Positions 61,207 through 64,000 of a stretch of DNA of 64,000 bases are shown in pieces. Position numbers and translations under genes: made by a program. The notes under the pieces were generated by a model, which saw nothing but the letters and a program-made list of their open reading frames with translations, was not told the origin of the DNA and made no database searches. The stretch is from Listeria swaminathanii (GTDB lineage Bacteria; Bacillota; Bacilli; Lactobacillales; Listeriaceae), in assembly GCF_014229645.1 (NCBI RefSeq), contig NZ_JAATOD010000001.1, positions 806,001 to 870,000 on the forward strand. Direction: 5' to 3'. Position 1 is the first letter of the stretch. Every line of letters begins with the position of its first letter.

Positions 61207-62616
61207 ATGGAATCATTAGAACTCGAACAACTGGTGAAAAAAGTTCTTTTAGAAAAATTAACAGAACAAAAAGAAGCACCAGCAAAACCAATAACACAAG
61301 GTGCGAAAAGTGGTATTTTTGATACTGTTGATGAAGCCGTTCAAGCAGCAGTGATAGCGCAAAATTGTTATAAAGAAAAATCACTAGAAGAACGCCGCAA
61401 CGTTGTGAAAGCAATTCGCGAAACTCTTTATCCAGAAATTGAAACAATTGCGACAAAAGCAGTAGCGGAAACAGGAATGGGTAATGTAGCAGATAAAATT
61501 TTGAAAAATACTTTAGCGATTGAAAAAACGCCGGGCGTAGAGGATTTATATACCGAAGTGGCTACTGGCGATAATGGCATGACGCTTTACGAACTTTCTC
61601 CATACGGTGTAATTGGTGCAGTAGCGCCGAGCACGAACCCAACCGAAACGTTAATTTGTAATACGATCGGCATGCTCGCAGCGGGAAATGCAGTTTTTTA
61701 TAGCCCTCACCCAGGAGCAAAAAATATTTCCCTTTGGTTGATTGAAAAGCTGAATACAATTGTTCGCGAAAGTTGCGGAATTGATAATTTGGTCGTTACA
61801 GTCGAAAAACCATCTATTCAAGCTGCACAAGAAATGATGAATCATCCGAAAGTACCGTTACTTGTGATTACAGGTGGCCCAGGCGTAGTTCTGCAAGCGA
61901 TGCAATCAGGCAAAAAAGTTATTGGTGCTGGAGCCGGAAATCCGCCGTCAATCGTAGACGAAACAGCTAATATTGAAAAAGCTGCCGCTGATATCGTGGA
62001 CGGCGCATCTTTTGACCATAATATTTTATGTATCGCGGAAAAAAGCATTGTAGCAGTAGATAGCATTGCTGATTTCTTATTATTCCAAATGGAAAAAAAT
62101 GGTGCACTACATGTGACCAACCCAAGCGATATTCAAAAATTAGAAAAAGTGGCAGTAACAGATAAAGGCGTGACAAATAAAAAATTAGTCGGAAAAAGTG
62201 CCGCAGAAATTTTAAAAGAAGCTGGCATAACTTGTGATTTTACCCCGCGTTTAATCATTGTAGAAACGACAAAAACGCATCCATTTGCAACAGTGGAACT
62301 ATTAATGCCAATCGTTCCGCTTGTAAGAGTGCCTGATTTTGACGAAGCACTTGAAGTAGCGATTGAGTTAGAGCAAGGATTACACCATACTGCAACGATG
62401 CATTCACAAAATATTTCCAGATTAAACAAAGCGGCAAGAGACATGCAAACATCCATCTTTGTAAAAAATGGGCCTTCATTTGCAGGATTAGGTTTTAGAG
62501 GTGAAGGTAGCGCTACGTTTACCATTGCAACGCCTACCGGAGAAGGAACCACTACAGCACGTCATTTTGCTAGACGCCGCCGTTGTGTTTTAACTGATGG
62601 TTTTTCGATTCGTTAA
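61207..62616 (+). CDS. pduP: CoA-acylating propionaldehyde dehydrogenase
   Basis: 469 residues. An N-terminal amphipathic helix (LELEQLVKKVLLEKLTEQ) targets it to the shell. NAD-binding aldehyde dehydrogenase fold with the catalytic Cys275 in FDHNILCIAE. Converts propionaldehyde and CoA to propionyl-CoA, feeding PduL, and makes NADH for PduQ. Confidence 0.96.
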   Translation: MESLELEQLVKKVLLEKLTEQKEAPAKPITQGAKSGIFDTVDEAVQAAVIAQNCYKEKSLEERRNVVKAIRETLYPEIETIATKAVAETGMGNVADKILKNTLAIEKTPGVEDLYTEVATGDNGMTLYELSPYGVIGAVAPSTNPTETLICNTIGMLAAGNAVFYSPHPGAKNISLWLIEKLNTIVRESCGIDNLVVTVEKPSIQAAQEMMNHPKVPLLVITGGPGVVLQAMQSGKKVIGAGAGNPPSIVDETANIEKAAADIVDGASFDHNILCIAEKSIVAVDSIADFLLFQMEKNGALHVTNPSDIQKLEKVAVTDKGVTNKKLVGKSAAEILKEAGITCDFTPRLIIVETTKTHPFATVELLMPIVPLVRVPDFDEALEVAIELEQGLHHTATMHSQNISRLNKAARDMQTSIFVKNGPSFAGLGFRGEGSATFTIATPTGEGTTTARHFARRRRCVLTDGFSIR

Positions 62617-62631
62617 GAGGAGGCAAAGTGA

Positions 62632-63750
62632 ATGAATAGCTTTCAAATTAAGACAAAAGTAGCTTTTGGTACGAATAGTTTACAAGTGTTAAAAGAAATT
62701 AAAAACAAAAATGTCTGGATTATTTGTGATCGTTTTTTAGCTGATGGAGAAGGACTTCAAGGATTAATTGGTCAGCTGGATGCGTCGAATAATGTGCATA
62801 TTTTCACCGATGTTGTCCCGGATCCACCAATTTCGAAAGTAGCTGGCGGCGTTAGTGAGGCGGGCAAAATTCAACCGCAAGTAATGATTGCTTTTGGTGG
62901 TGGTTCGGCGATTGATACGGCAAAAGGAATTTACTACTTTGCCAAACGTTTGGAGAAAATTAATATTAGTACGTTTATTGCGATTCCGACAACAAGTGGA
63001 ACTGGATCCGAAGTAACAGCCGCAACCGTTATCACCGATCCAACGACAAAAATTAAGTATCCACTTTTCCTAGACGAACTTATACCGGATATGGCTATTT
63101 TGGATGCGCAACTGGTTGTCACGGTACCGCCCGCGATTACAGCAAACACTGGGATGGACGTATTAACACACGCCATTGAAGCGTATGTTTCTAAAGCCGC
63201 GAGCGATTATACCGATGCCCTAGGTGAAAAAAGTGTCCAGTTAACGCTTCGTTTCTTAACGAGTTGTTACGACGATGGCCGCAATTTAGCCAACCGTGAA
63301 AAAATGCATAATGCTTCGACAATGGCGGGAATGGCATTTAACTGCGCCAACCTCGGCTTAAATCATAGCATTGCGCATCAACTCGGTGCTCAGTTCCACG
63401 TGCCACATGGCTTAGCAAACGCAATTTTACTGGATGCAGTTATTCGTTTTAATGCCTTTAAAAACCGCGAAACAGAGCAAAAATATGCAGAAATGGCGCG
63501 GATTTGTGGAATTGCATCCAGATCTGATTCGAACGAAACTGCTGTCCGCTTACTGCGCGAACGTATCGTAGCGATGATGGAACATATGCAAATGCCGCGC
63601 ACATTAACAGACGCTGGTGTAGCAAAAGAAAAAGTCTATGCAAAAATGGACGAAATTGCAACAAATGCACTGAAAGACGCTTGCTTGCCAACAAGTCCAA
63701 CGACACCGTCACATCAAGAACTAAAAGAAATTTTAGAACAAATTATTTAG
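62632..63750 (+). CDS. pduQ: iron-type 1-propanol dehydrogenase
   Basis: 372 residues. FGGGSAIDTAKG near 91 and [11 protein letters not shown] form the NAD site; NHSIAHQLGAQFHVPHGLANA holds the metal His residues. Reduces propionaldehyde to propanol and recycles NAD+ in the shell. AAGAGGAGG sets the start. Confidence 0.95.
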   Translation: MNSFQIKTKVAFGTNSLQVLKEIKNKNVWIICDRFLADGEGLQGLIGQLDASNNVHIFTDVVPDPPISKVAGGVSEAGKIQPQVMIAFGGGSAIDTAKGIYYFAKRLEKINISTFIAIPTTSGTGSEVTAATVITDPTTKIKYPLFLDELIPDMAILDAQLVVTVPPAITANTGMDVLTHAIEAYVSKAASDYTDALGEKSVQLTLRFLTSCYDDGRNLANREKMHNASTMAGMAFNCANLGLNHSIAHQLGAQFHVPHGLANAILLDAVIRFNAFKNRETEQKYAEMARICGIASRSDSNETAVRLLRERIVAMMEHMQMPRTLTDAGVAKEKVYAKMDEIATNALKDACLPTSPTTPSHQELKEILEQII

Positions 63751-63777
63751 ATTTTACGTTAAAAAGGAGGATAAAAT

Positions 63778-64000
63778 ATGTCAGCATATTTGGCAGAATT
63801 TATTGGTACGATGGTTTTGATTATGTTTGGGAACGGCCTTTTAGCAGGATTAACTTTAAACAAATCATTATCACAAGGTGCAAACTGGGTAGTTGTCACT
63901 TTTGGTTGGGGTTTTGCTGTAATGATTGGGATTTATGTGGCCGGAGCATATAGTGGGGCGCATTTAAACCCAGCTGTAACAATCGCTCTCGCAGTTGGAG
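63778..64000 (+). CDS. pduF: glycerol/propanediol uptake facilitator (3' partial)
   Basis: Open frame from ATG 63778 (AAAGGAGG ahead) to the end of the window, 74 codons. YLAEFIGTMVLIMFGNGLLAG is the first aquaglyceroporin helix; SGAHLNPAVT is the first NPA loop. Position after pduQ fits the diffusion facilitator that lets 1,2-propanediol or glycerol in. Confidence 0.88.
   Translation, partial: MSAYLAEFIGTMVLIMFGNGLLAGLTLNKSLSQGANWVVVTFGWGFAVMIGIYVAGAYSGAHLNPAVTIALAVG

Noticed and set aside
62133..62552. 139-codon antisense frame in pduP
   Set aside because: Long only because pduP codon use leaves few stops on the other strand.

Overview
The window is low-GC Gram-positive DNA with strong AGGAGG ribosome-binding sites and Listeria gene order. 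A GW-module autolysin, a wall teichoic acid (WTA) cluster with tagD, then pncB-nadE and guaA lead, through an accessory stretch, to an LPXTG internalin-like protein, a divergent second ClpP and the pdu/cob locus. The best fit is Listeria monocytogenes or a close relative. The WTA cluster contains tarI and tarJ but no rmlABCD rhamnose genes, which argues against a serogroup 1/2 cluster and suggests a serogroup 4-like strain; that assignment is inference.

Layout. 1-16.4 kb: cell-wall polymer region. It holds the end of the autolysin, a DUF6270/SGNH-like protein, a polyprenyl-phosphate glycosyltransferase plus large membrane protein pair, a fused glycosyltransferase/glycerophosphotransferase, galU, tarI-tarJ, another glycosyltransferase, two TagF/TagB-type proteins and tagD. 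16.4-21.3 kb: conserved core with pncB, nadE, a small monooxygenase-fold protein, a lone PTS IIB and guaA. 21.3-33 kb: accessory DNA beginning at the guaA terminator. It has two XRE regulators, a tandem family of three related small proteins (the third frameshifted), GNATs, two DUF4274-like paralogues flanking an internalin-like LPXTG protein, a protein resembling EF-Tu domain III alone, an NTF2-like protein and several orphans. The mix resembles an immunity-gene store without a visible toxin. 33-43.8 kb: a DUF1254/DUF1214 protein; a Fur box and promoter followed by a 36-codon ORF and two ABC exporter-fold half-transporters; a MerR regulator divergent from a monooxygenase-fold protein; an Imm26-like protein; GNAT and CPCC proteins; ClpP with Asn in place of the catalytic Asp; and a Met8-like siroheme dehydrogenase.

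43.9-64 kb: 1,2-propanediol utilisation and cobalamin salvage. pduST, pduUV, cblS, cobU, cobS and cobC lie upstream. A cobalamin riboswitch on the + strand points into the antisense strand of pocR. The main operon follows: pduABCDE-GH-KJL-eutJ-pduM-N-O-P-Q and the start of a glycerol/propanediol facilitator gene. Together they build a bacterial microcompartment. B12-dependent diol dehydratase makes propionaldehyde, PduP and PduL convert it to propionyl-phosphate, PduQ recycles NADH, PduS/PduO/PduGH keep B12 active, and cblS/cobU/cobS/cobC finish B12 from salvaged precursors. cre-like sites near the pduS, riboswitch and pocR promoters (and a weaker one at pduA) suggest catabolite repression over PocR and B12 control.
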